Shown here in pieces: positions 53,854-64,000 of a stretch of 64,000 nucleotides of DNA; within the stretch, counting starts at the first letter, position 1, and every line of letters starts with the position of its first letter. Under the pieces are notes generated by a model. That model made no database searches, was not told the DNA's origin, and saw nothing but the letters and a program-made list of their open reading frames with translations. This stretch comes from Hypomesus transpacificus. Lineage: Eukaryota; Chordata; Actinopteri; Osmeriformes; Osmeridae. Both the position numbers and the translations under genes were made by a program. Location of the stretch: NCBI RefSeq assembly GCF_021917145.1, contig NC_061064.1, positions 3,521,137 through 3,585,136 on the forward strand, read 5' to 3'.

Positions 53854-56268
53854 CACTTGTTTTGTGAACATGCTTTATGAATGAATGAAGCTTTATGAAT
53901 TAACGTGCTGTTAATTATCTGGATGACTTTCCATAGCCTTGTAGTGCTTTAAGTTCAAAACCATGACCCGGTTACTCGAAATAATACAAAAGACCTTATA
54001 TAATTTGGGGCGCTTTGAGCTCAACAAAACTGGTCAACTGACTAGGATTAACTGTCCTTAATAACCCACCATAGATAAAAGCGATAAAACCGTGCATAAC
54101 CGACCCGCAACGTCTAAGCGTTACAGTAGGCTCTCAGAAAAAGACAATCATTTATTCAAATATTTTTGTGAAAACTGACTTCAAGAATATGGCACAACAT
54201 AAGTTGTAATGCGCGTGAAGACAAGGTCCTGTTTGAGGGTACAGTCGACATAGTTTCTTCAACCCACGTAGTGTTGCGTTGTTTAATTTCTTTTTATCTG
54301 CGGAAATTATTGTATTTTACGGTTTAACACTGCGCAGCTGCAGCGGACCCTTCGGCGGCGCAGATGCAAGTAGGGGTCTGGCGTTTGCCGCAGCATCGAA
54401 ACCACGGTGGTTGGTTCTATGAGATCACAGCTTGCTCGTCCGCCCAACAAAAACCGACATTCAACGGGGATTGTGAAAGGGAATTATATAGGAAATGGAG
54501 GGATAATAGTGGTTGGGTATCATGGACGTTGTTGCCTCTATACATAGAGTGGTGTCAGACTGAAGGCTACCCGAGGAGAGCAGCGTTTCGTCAGGTTAGT
54601 TGCACACAGGGTGCTTTGTGTAAGTGTGTCTGTGTGTGCCATATATGTATTTATTTATTTATTGTGTATTATTTAGTCTGTCCGCATGTCTCGGGTTAGC
54701 GACGGTCGTTAACGTAAACACTGCGCGTCCATCCATAGGCCGCTCACTGACCCAAGGAGAGATCATGGGAGTGCAGATGGAGGCAAGTATCTAAGCAACA
54801 ACACCTGAAACATAGTGCTGCCTCGGGACAATGGGGTACAAGGTAAGACTATCACACTAGAGGGTCCATAGACATGGGCAAAGATAGCCTCATCAAAATG
54901 TATTTTGTTACAATATAGCCTACAAAATATCCCACAAATAAATGTATCAAACTGTAAACTAAATACAGTTTCTCTCCAGGCTAAGTATAGGGCATTCGAT
55001 GATTCAAATCATGCATTTGAATTCTGCGTAAAAAATATGTAAAAAAATGGCAGAACATTCAAATGTTGGTAATGTAGCCTATAAGGCTCTACAGTCAGTC
55101 TAGTGACAGGTACTGTACTTCGAACACTAAGAAGTAGAATGCTACTACTGTAACTATGCAAAGCTGTAAACAACAAAACCATTAACTAAATTAGGGAGTG
55201 CAAAGAATATGAGATGGTCAGATATCTGTTTAATTGGTTTCTACCTTTACACAGCTTCCTGTTGGTTTGGTTTCAGTAGATTTAAACAGGAGATTAAAAA
55301 TGTACACACACACACACACACAATCATAAGCTGCTGTCATCAAGGTGTGTGTGTGTGTGTCCGGAGAGTGAAGGGGATTGACTGTTGTGACAGTTTAAGC
55401 AGATAGTCTGTACTCTCTTCCCATCTGTCTCACTAACTTGGTTATAATCCAACCACATTTCGCTTCCAAATTGCAGTTCCTCTAGTTTCTAAGTCACCGA
55501 TGTGCCTGTGCCTTTGTGCAGTTTTGTGCTATAATGTGTTAATTCACAAGGCCGATCCTTCTGGCTAAGGTTGTGTCATCATGCCATTTAACCTTAAAAG
55601 ATTCTGAAAAAAACTAAATTGGTGTCCTTGTTTCCCAATCACTCTACTGGCCAAAGTCTTATTTCCCCCTCAATCTCATTCCACATTCTTCTTTCTTATT
55701 ATCTGTAATTGCCACTTTAGGGGGGGGATACAGAATAGTTATGTGTGACACTTCTAGGGAAAGAGAGAAAGAAAGTATACAGCTGCTCAGATCACTCAGA
55801 ACAGAGCATCCATCGTTTTTCTTCCAGTTCCAGTTCTGGTACTCTTCCTGGCTCAGTTTCACTAATGGACAAATAATCCCCTTTACAGTGCATCCTGGGT
55901 GTGAGAAAGGGTGAGGCGGGTAGTTGTAAGCTATGCCTGTGATTCTGTGCAAGGGCATTGACTTGCCACAGCAAATAAATAATGTAGCATGAACATATTG
56001 ATTTCAAAGGTTCCCTGCAGCTCTATGCAGCTACATACCAACAGCTGTGTTTATGCAACAAGAGTTTATCCAACTGTGGGCAAACACTTGTTCTCAAATG
56101 CAATCATGCACTTAAAAGCACATCAAATCAATACATTTTGACCTACTCCCATTTTGAATTTCCCTTTTAGGTTATCTGTAAAATTGTCATTTTACACCAC
56201 AAACCCAAACAGACACTGTCAGTATCCAAGCTGGGTATTTCATGTGCCAGCCTCATATGCTATTGATG

Positions 56269-56342
<74 letters not shown>

Positions 56343-57429
56343 GTTAATGTCTTTCATTAACTTCCCCCAAGCTATGCCCCAGTAACCAACATCCGTTTTC
56401 CACAGTTATCACTCTAACGCTTTAATGAAAGGATATCTTTGTACTCGAAGAGGCTCAAAACAGCTAATGAAACTCAAAACATCAGTTCTCTTTAGAATTG
56501 TCTAATCATTGTCTTCAGACACTGGGAAAAAATACTCTGATGAAGTAAATTGAAATAATGGCTTATGATTCTAACACTCCCCTTAGATTGAATGTAGTTC
56601 CAGTTCTTTAATGCGTAGAATATTTTTTATCTTCTCTACTAAAAACATTCATTTGAGGCTGTGGTCTAAATGCTATGTAATGTAGAAGCTATAACCTCCC
56701 TGTTCTCTTTGGTGCTTGCCAGATTATAAAGATTTTTGTGATTTGTGAAGTTTTGTCTCCTTCCTCTGGGAAGACCAGATTTGTTTAAACACCAGATCAC
56801 ACCTCCCATCTCTCGGTCCTGTCCTGACTTCTGTCTTAGTTGCAGTAGTAGTTGTAGTACTGTTGTCCTCCATAGGTCAGTCTGAATCAACCTCTCAATT
56901 TCAGGCTCGCCTTTCAGTCTATCTATCCCATTGTTACTGTAGATCAGTCTCCTCCTTCCTCTCCTTCTATCAGACCACCCTCCCTTTCTGAGCCCAGTTG
57001 GCCCAGGGCTGTGCAAGTGTGTTTCTCATCCCCATCTCTCGCTCTCTTTCTTGAGCCTTTTCTTATTTTGCTGATAGAATGCTGTATGTGTCTCTTGTAA
57101 GGTTCCTTAAATATAAAGAATTTGAATTTAGAATTTAGAATTTTTTTGGATCTTGTATTTAGACTCAGTTTTCACTGTAGTTTTATTTCTCCAGCTGTGA
57201 TTGGCACTTGATAGCATGCCACGTAAGTTAGTATATTCTGAACTATCAGATCTAATCCTCTTATGGCTGTATGCCATTTCCTCCACTCCATATCTCTCTA
57301 TCCAACGTCCATCCCTCTCTTAAATACTCATGTTTGTCCTGATCCCTTTCGCTCTTATTAAAGCTTTCTCTTCATCCTCCCATTCCATTCCCTCCCCCCC
57401 TCCTTCTGTTCCAGATCCCCGGGGCAGCG
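53854..57429. other. Upstream region of st6gal1; possible noncoding exons
   Basis: A CG-rich patch at about 54340-54470 (GCGCAGCTGCAGCGGACCC) ends in a donor-like CAG-GTTAGT at 54597 and could be the st6gal1 promoter and first noncoding exon. The acceptor CTGTTCCAG ends at 57416, 13 bp before the st6gal1 ATG, so at least one noncoding exon lies upstream. The 111-residue frame at 54364-54699 has no known domain. TG repeats are at 55301-55322, 55343-55360 and 56269-56340. Confidence 0.45.
56269..56340. repeat. TG microsatellite, about 72 bp
   Basis: A nearly perfect GT run ending in GTGTGCGTGTG, about 1.1 kb upstream of the st6gal1 coding exon. Confidence 0.92.
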
Positions 57430-60283
57430 ATGGACCGGGTCAGCCTGCTGTGGCGTATGCGCCGGCGGGCTCGCAGAGGGGCGCTATGCATGGGCTTCTT
57501 CTGCGTCTCCATGGCATTGCTCTACGCCCTCTGTGCTGAGAACAGCGTTCCCGTCACGGATGCAATCTTCGGTGTGCGGGCACGCACCCGTGCCCAGCCC
57601 CGCGCACACTCTGTCATCAAGGTTCGCCCCCTAAATGTCTAACAGTTGTCACTGTTAGCAGGAAAACACGTTTCATCATGTTTCAGAAGCCATTTGTGTG
57701 TCTGAAATTCATAATACCCAACAACAGACATAAGTACTGTTGTCTGTCTGACAGGTGCTGCGAGGCGGGGCCAAGCCAATGTACATCGACCCTCAGAAGC
57801 TTCCAGGCGTCGTCCCTGGCAACCCCCACCGTCCAATCCCTGTGCTTTCATCGCCAAACCACACCCAGGAGGTTAAGGAAACACACTCCAAGTGGAAACA
57901 GAAAGAGCGGGAGCCCACAGGATTTCTCGCTTGGCTTTTGCCCCGCCCCTTCAGGCGTGCAATGGAGACCCTGTTTGGTGGGCGTCGTAAGGGGGAGCTG
58001 AGCGGCGCAGGAGATGCTGCGTTCTTCGGGCCCAACGGAGCTCTGGGGGAGGTGTGGGACGATGAGATGTCAAGCAGCATGTTAGGACACAGGCTGAGAA
58101 AGGTGGTGCAGAACTATCAGGTGAGAGAGAGACCGCATGGTGAGTACAGCATTAAAACTGTATTCTTGTCATCTTCACCATCATCACAGTTTCCCCTCCT
58201 TGAAACTTAGTAAAATTGTTCTTCTCATCCCCATGTCACCCCTCCTTGCCTTTTTGTGTAGGCGATGAACAAGTATGGGGTGGAGGTCTCCGGACCTGGG
58301 GGTGTGGTCAGCCGCCCCAAGGTGAGCGGTCCTGAGCTGCTCTGCCAGTTGAAGGAGAAGGTGGAAGTCTCCACTCTGACCTCTGATCTTCAGCCCTTCT
58401 CTTCGCTGACCTGGGCATCCCAGCTGCCCCCTAAACCTCTCACCTCTGAGCTGGGCCCCTTTAAGACCTGCGCCGTGGTGTCATCTGCTGGATCGCTACG
58501 CTACTCAGGACTGGGGAAGGAGATAGGTGGGAACCAAAGAAATACTAACCTAGATATACACCTTTTGAATAAGAAGCACATCTCAAAGCAGCCGACCAAA
58601 AAGAGTAAAAAAAAAGTAAAAAAATACTGTTAACGTTATGTCTGAGATGGAATTTCTCTCCTTGTTTCCGATCTCCAGACACTCATGACGCCGTCCTCAG
58701 ATTCAACGCTGCACCCACTGTGGGTTTTGAAAAAGACGTTGGCTCCGTGACCACTATCCGCCTCATCAACTCACAGGTAACAGGACACTTAACAATCAAA
58801 TTGTCGCCGACTTGTCACAAACGTTCTCACGCTTTCTCAAAGCCACCATGTTTCTATACATTTACATTACATTTACATTTACATTACATTTACATTTATT
58901 CATTTAGCAGACGCTTTTATCCAAAGCGACTTCTATACAAACATCACCTGTATTTGAATTCTTTTTAGATTGCTGTGTTGTGCTAAATGAGTGGCCACAA
59001 AGTGCCCATTCAGCGGTGCTCTCCAGACTGTGAACTTTTTGTCTAAAAAGCGTTTTGTCTAAACTAATGACTTGAATGTTTGCAAATTCCTCCTAATGAA
59101 GACTACCATCTACACTGAGGTTAATAATTAATAGTTGAAAAAGTTGTCCATAAGTTTTCATTAAGTTCCCCTTTTTCCCCATGGACATCTGATCAAATAA
59201 AAGTGTTTAACAGAAAAAGTATGGCACATAAGCAGGATCATCTGTGGTAACCTGTGGTGGGTTGGATGTTTTCTACTGGATCCTAGGTGATGGCTTCAGA
59301 AGACCACCGTTTCCTGTCCAGTTCTCTGTATAGCACTGGTGTTCTGGTGGCCTGGGATCCTGCACCTTTCTCTGCTAATCTCAGCAAGGTAAGAGACACC
59401 AACATTGGACACAGCATCATCCTTCTCCAGCTAACACGCAGTCGAGACATATACACACATACAGAATGACCGGGAATTGAATATGGCAAGCGGAAGACTC
59501 TCGACCTCTCTTTGCCTCAGTGGTACAACAAGACAGATTACCCCATCTTTGATCAGTACCAACGCTACAGGAGGCTTCACCCTCTCCAGCCTTTCTACAT
59601 CCTGCATCCTCGCTTTGAGTGGCAGCTTTGGCAACGAATCCAGGATAACATGGCAGAACCCATACAGAAAAATCCACCCTCTTCTGGCCTTCTAGGTAAA
59701 GGAATAATGCCTCCTAGATTACTTTTGACATTATTGATCCTAGTTCATCCTGATTTGTTGGATTTTCTAATTGTGCCCGACTCTATCCATGGCCCTGATC
59801 CATGGGATTATTCAATATAACTGAAAACCAAGTATTTATTTAGTGTTAGTAATGAATTTGTTTCCTTGAGCATGACTCTTATCAGTGCATGAGTACATTA
59901 GAAAAAGGTTACGAACGAATGTGTCAATGATGAACAATTGAATGTGTCAATCCTGACATTTACGGATTCATTTAAACTTCCTCCTCTGTCCTGCCTTCCT
60001 GCCCTCAGGCACAGTTCTGATGATGTCATTGTGTGATGTCGTGCATGTGTACGAGTTCCTGCCGTCCCGGAGGAAGACCGAGCTGTGTCATTACTACCAG
60101 CGTTTCTATGACGCTGCCTGCACACTGGGGGCCTACCACCCCCTGCTCTACGAGAAGAACCTCGTCAAGAGGATGAACCAGGGGCTCGACCGGGACATTT
60201 ACACCCACGGCCGGGTCACATTACCGGGCTTCAGAAGCCTCAACTGTACCCAGAGAGCTGGAAGTAATAAGGCAATGACTTAA
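57430..60283 (+). CDS. st6gal1: Beta-galactoside alpha-2,6-sialyltransferase 1
   Basis: A Golgi type II enzyme that adds sialic acid in alpha-2,6 linkage to the galactose of N-glycans. Exons: 57430-57621, 57755-58120, 58262-58526, 58679-58776, 59287-59388, 59521-59695, 60009-60283; 1473 nt, 490 aa, phases closing. A basic cytoplasmic end (MRRRARRGA) precedes the anchor ([17 protein letters not shown]), then a long stem. The L sialylmotif runs from [20 protein letters not shown] through [11 protein letters not shown] to TTIRLINSQ, the S motif is [20 protein letters not shown], and motifs III and VS lie in [22 protein letters not shown]6GAL1 is favoured over ST6GAL2 by the [10 protein letters not shown] and [16 protein letters not shown] segments. 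The stem is longer than in mammals (human 406 aa). The first donor (GTTCGC) is weak. Confidence 0.92.
58858..58932 (-). mobile_element. Fragment of SINE or related repeat tail, st6gal1 intron 4
   Basis: ACATTTACATT runs followed by ATTCATTTAGCAGACGCTTT and TATCCAAAGCGACTTC. It is the tail part shared with 28661 and 49539; the body is missing. Confidence 0.7.
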
Positions 60284-60491
60284 ATAGCCAGCTACCTCAC
60301 ATCCCAACACAAAGACACATACTTTCACAAAAAGACACACACAGATATACACCCAGAACCACATGTGGATTTTACATCCTATCTTCAAACACAATTGCAG
60401 ATACACATACCTCCTTGGCACAAGCATGCCACACTGAAAGGCGTGATTAAAAAAAAAACGAATCTACCTAAAAATGAACTTTTTTTTAGGT

Positions 60492-60530
60492 TTTCAAAAC
60501 GTACACAGCTTTCTTGTGTACGTTTTGAAA
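60492..60530. repeat. Perfect 16-bp hairpin with 7-nt loop
   Basis: The arm TTTCAAAACGTACACA (60492-60507) and its exact complement TGTGTACGTTTTGAAA (60515-60530) are separated by GCTTTCT. It lies about 210 bp past the st6gal1 stop codon. Confidence 0.9.
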
Positions 60531-60749
60531 CACACAAAGGACACACATGCACACACCTGTTTGGTTGTTCTGTAGGCTTCTATCTATGTACATACTGTAA
60601 ACATGTATATGGTCACAACATGGTGAGGTGCTGATGTGTGCTGTCTCTCTCTCTCACCCAGCCTCTGTGTCTGAGGCGGGCTAGAGACCAGGGACAGCCA
60701 CACGAATGTCTCTGCATGCATGACTTGATCCGCACGCACACACATGCCC

Positions 60750-60938
60750 ACTCTACTCTGTCCTGCATGTTTTAAATATTTCTCTGCTCCACACACCTGA
60801 TTCAAATGAATGGGTCGTTATCTAGTTAATGCGTAAGCCTGCTAACAACAATTTATTTGAATCAGGTGTGTTGGAACAGGGAAATATCTAAAACCGTCAG
60901 GACAGGGGGTACTTGAGGACCAGGGGTGAGAACCACTG
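60750..60938. mobile_element. hAT-like MITE with long inverted arms
   Basis: The right arm reads (in reverse) CAGTGGTTCTCACCCCTGGT then GTTTTAGATATTTCCCTGTT and CCAACACACCTGATTCAAAT. The left side holds CTGTCCTGCATGTTTTAAAT and TCCACACACCTGATTCAAAT, the same arm in forward order, but lacks the terminal CAGTGG. The left end is therefore truncated or diverged. It shares ACACCTGATT with the MITE at 47414. Confidence 0.65.
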
Positions 60939-63900
60939 TTATAGACCACTTATTAGAGGCCTCATATCCCTGGTCGGACACCCTGAATATGGCCTGTGTG
61001 GTACACTAAACACTGTATCCCCTCACCTAACCCTTTATCAATATTTGAATGCAGACAGGGGACTTCAGATGTGTATTTGGTTATTTATACAACCAGGGAC
61101 AATCAATTGATAGATTAAATACATCCACAGTATAATACTCGTACTGAACAATAACCAATAACTGCAGGCAGCTGAGCAGGAGAGTCTTCCTTGAAGCAGC
61201 GCATCAAGAGCCTCCTAGTGGACAAGAAAATTAATATTTAATCCCTTTGGAGGATAGATTTGTATTTATTGATGTCATTACATTTTAGAGAGAATGTTAA
61301 ACAGTTTGTCTGTAAACTTATTGTTGCACTCTTGTCCTTAACCTATTCCCCTGCTGGTTGTGGGTCATTTATTTATTAAAACAGGTTTTCTTTGTGGTTT
61401 AAACTTGTTTGGAGAGCAGACCTAAGGAAAAAGAACAAAGTTAGTTTTCAAGGGCACTGTCTTGTCACACTCATGTTACTTTCTTGGTTTTAAGATATAT
61501 TAACAGCTAGTACGAGGAAAAAGTGGACTTTTACGACAAACCACAACGAACTGCTTTGATCACGTACCTCTGTCCTGTGTTTTATTTTTCAATCTGCATT
61601 TATGCTTTTAAAAAGCATGGCTGAATAGTGTTGCATGACTACTGTATACCTACTCAGTATCTCAATACCAACCCTATATCATACTTACAATACTAATTTT
61701 ATGGAAGATTATACCGTTGTTTTTTATGCTAGTGATTAGTATCACAAACCAGTCAAAACAAGCAGCTGTCTGCAATCCTGTAAGATTACATGTTAAACTA
61801 ATTTGTGTTTTTTCCATGCACAGTACAGACACAAGTCAGCAATGAAACGTTATGTGCTTTAAAAAAGCAGTTGTAAAAAATGTGGTACTTTTATAAAAGT
61901 AACTGGTATTATTTTTTGGGCAAATATTGGTACAGTTAATCTGTGGTAACTGCAATGGCTGGAGACTGAAGCCGGATCATGACCGCAAGCTCTGAAAGGC
62001 TTCAAATCCGAGACAGATACAGCATCCGTTGCAATTAACCTACAGAGAATGTAGTGACAGAAGGGAAATCTAATAAAATTGCACTTTTATCAAAATTGGC
62101 ATTTATGAGGACACACCTGTACTCTCTTCGATTGAAATAACACCTTATGTCCCTACATCCACTGTGCCAAAACATTTCATCTCAGGAAATGATTGTCTCC
62201 TCAACAAAGCATGTCTTTTTCATTTTCAGTGAAGCATGATCTTATATGGTCAAGGCTCCATCTACAACACTGTCCTGGCACACAAGGACATGATCTATAA
62301 ATGGCCTACAGTTAGGAAGTATCATTCCTTAATAAAGATATACCTATAAGAAATACATTTGAAATTTGCTGGAAAGCATTGCTTGAAGGAGGGTATGTTG
62401 ATGACCGATTTAGTTTTGTGACAGGACATCAAGCAAAGGGAAATTGTCATTTTCTTGCATTTGGGTACTTTATCACTGCCTATCTGTCACACGTCAACCC
62501 ATCTTGGTACACAAAGAGTAATCTCTCACAAAGCTTAAATGCTGATAAATATTGATGGTTGTAACAATAAATATATCCGGTATACATGTTTTTCCTAGGT
62601 CTCCTCTTCCGTAACATTGTCAAAAATGTCAATACCGTGTCAATGGAATGTTCAAGTCATGTTTTCATTAAAGGGAGTTATACTTATATTGGTTTGTTAT
62701 CAATTATAGAAACGTGTCACTGCATCACCCAGGCCCTGAAAGGCAGGGGGTGCTGAAACAGATGCACAATCAACCAATAAGAGAGAGAATCAGTTAAGTG
62801 TGTGCATTGGAGGATAACCTTGGGATTCTCCAGATTAGTCAAGCCCTATACCTATCCCATCTGAGATTGAGCAGTTGTCTTGGGTCCTCGGGAGATAACT
62901 TCCACCATTTTAACATTCTTGGAGGGCCAGGATTCGATAAGCTGGAGAGCATAGAAGCTTGCAACTTCACACTTGTGCTACTTAGAAAATGTAGGAGTAT
63001 ATTTTTCAGATGTTCTGGGTATAAACTGCAACACTTTCTTATTGCATTTAAGAATGCATATCTCTGTTCACTTTAGCACACATGAAGTAGACTAGTTTCT
63101 TGGTAAAGACTTATGATGTAATATTTAAACCATTGCTGCATCTCTAGACTTAACATCCTGCACTAAAAAGTAAGCTGTTGACCAGTGATAACCTTTTATT
63201 ACAACCCCCCCCCCCCCCCCCCCCCCTCTTCTTTAGAGATCTTCTGCTTTTCAGCCCTGAATAATCAAATGTAAAAAATATATATCATGTCCTGCCACAG
63301 AAAATTCACAAGGGACTTAATCTAACAATGGAGAATGACAAAGTATCAGCGCTTCAAATCATACAATCCATAGAAAGCCATTGAGATTAACAAATATCCA
63401 TTACAGTAAGCATTAGAGATTGACACATTAGCTATTAACCAAAATGTTTATTTCTACCAAGTCGCCAAAGACACTGAATACGGAGTTTCCAGGGGAGAAC
63501 CGGAACTCCCATCGGTAATATAGCAGACATTAAACTTAAAATGTAATTTCTATCAATGGCACTTTAACAGAAATTAAAATAAGCAAAAGTAGGAGATAAA
63601 TGGTTGTTCTTGTCTACAAGCCAAGACGCAGACAGTCCTTTAACAATCTTAAATGAAATCACACAATCCCTTTACATCATACCCCATCTCAATAGCCCTG
63701 CTCCCCCCCCCCCCCATCCTCCAAACTGTAGTTGCAAAGTCTCACTGCAAATCTGTCATCAGGATCATCTAGAAAGACTGGGACCAAATTACTCAAAATT
63801 GTTTTATTTCAAAAGCTCAGTTGGCTTCAGATTCTCATGTAAATCCAGTAGACATGTAAAATACAACCATTACAATACATTAGATTCAAAAAAGGTACCA

Positions 63901-64000
63901 AAAAGTACAGTAAAAATTACACTTCCATTCCTGGAAATGTGGACCGGAAAAAAAAAAAGAAACAAAAAAAACAAAGGGAAAAAGGACTAAAATAAAAACG

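Larger units (their letters stand above)
60284..64000. other. st6gal1 3' region and gene-free end of window
   Basis: No coding exon recognised in 3.7 kb. The first part is likely st6gal1 3' UTR. It holds a perfect hairpin (60492-60530) and a small hAT-like MITE (60750-60938). Two long C tracts are at 63206-63226 and 63703-63714. From 61,000 on the sequence is AT-rich and unstructured. Confidence 0.55.

Noticed and set aside
54364-54699. A 111-residue frame in the CG-rich patch upstream of st6gal1
   Set aside because: It has no known domain and runs past a good donor site at 54597; more likely a noncoding first exon.

Overview
The window looks like a piece of a teleost (ray-finned fish) chromosome. 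It carries vertebrate multi-exon genes with GT-AG introns, many tRNA-derived SINEs of the V-SINE type, Tc1, hAT and TTAA-type DNA elements, and very abundant dinucleotide and GA/CT repeats. Ten recognisable protein genes, one RING/B-box gene and three tRNA genes are present. I see no prokaryotic, plasmid or viral coding region, no CRISPR array and no rRNA.

Layout. 1.2-1.5 kb: a possible last exon of an unidentified + strand gene. 2.4-8.0 kb (-): slc13a2, a Na+-coupled dicarboxylate transporter, 12 coding exons. 12.5-15.1 kb (+): vtn, vitronectin, 9 exons. 15.5-20.0 kb (-): kif12, a kinesin motor whose introns hold large tandem repeats. 20.6 kb (-): tRNA-Thr. 21.0-22.3 kb (-): sebox (mezzo-type homeobox). 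26.2-31.4 kb (+): aldh3a2, a membrane-anchored fatty aldehyde dehydrogenase. 32.6-37.5 kb (+): a CA4-like GPI-type carbonic anhydrase whose first intron holds an hAT-like element with a smaller element inside it. 38.0-41.8 kb (-): asl, argininosuccinate lyase. 42.0-43.7 kb (+): crcp (RNA polymerase III subunit RPC9), head to head with asl across about 200 bp. 46.5-48.9 kb (+): tpst1-type tyrosylprotein sulfotransferase. 49.9-51.1 kb (-): an intronless RING/B-box/coiled-coil gene. 51.9-53.9 kb: tRNA-Trp and tRNA-Glu flanking a TTAA-bounded transposon with a THAP-like finger. 57.4-60.3 kb (+): st6gal1, sialyltransferase. The last 3.7 kb shows no gene.

The genes do not form one pathway, but their order is informative. 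From general knowledge, SLC13A2-VTN-SEBOX lie together on human 17q11.2 and ASL-CRCP-TPST1 on 7q11.21, so the window joins at least two ancestral vertebrate blocks. Tpst1 (tyrosine sulfation) and St6gal1 (sialylation) both act in the Golgi on secreted proteins. I added the exon lengths for the genes: the reading frame stays open throughout and totals fit the family sizes (Slc13a2 593 aa, Vtn 443, Sebox 323, Aldh3a2 about 515, CA4-like 307, Asl 465, Crcp 147, Tpst1 353, St6gal1 490). All look intact. I did not find an undescribed system. The best leads are the transposon between two tRNA genes, the SINE next to the aldh3a2 tail exon, the RING-altered TRIM-like gene, the nested hAT and a perfect hairpin downstream of st6gal1.
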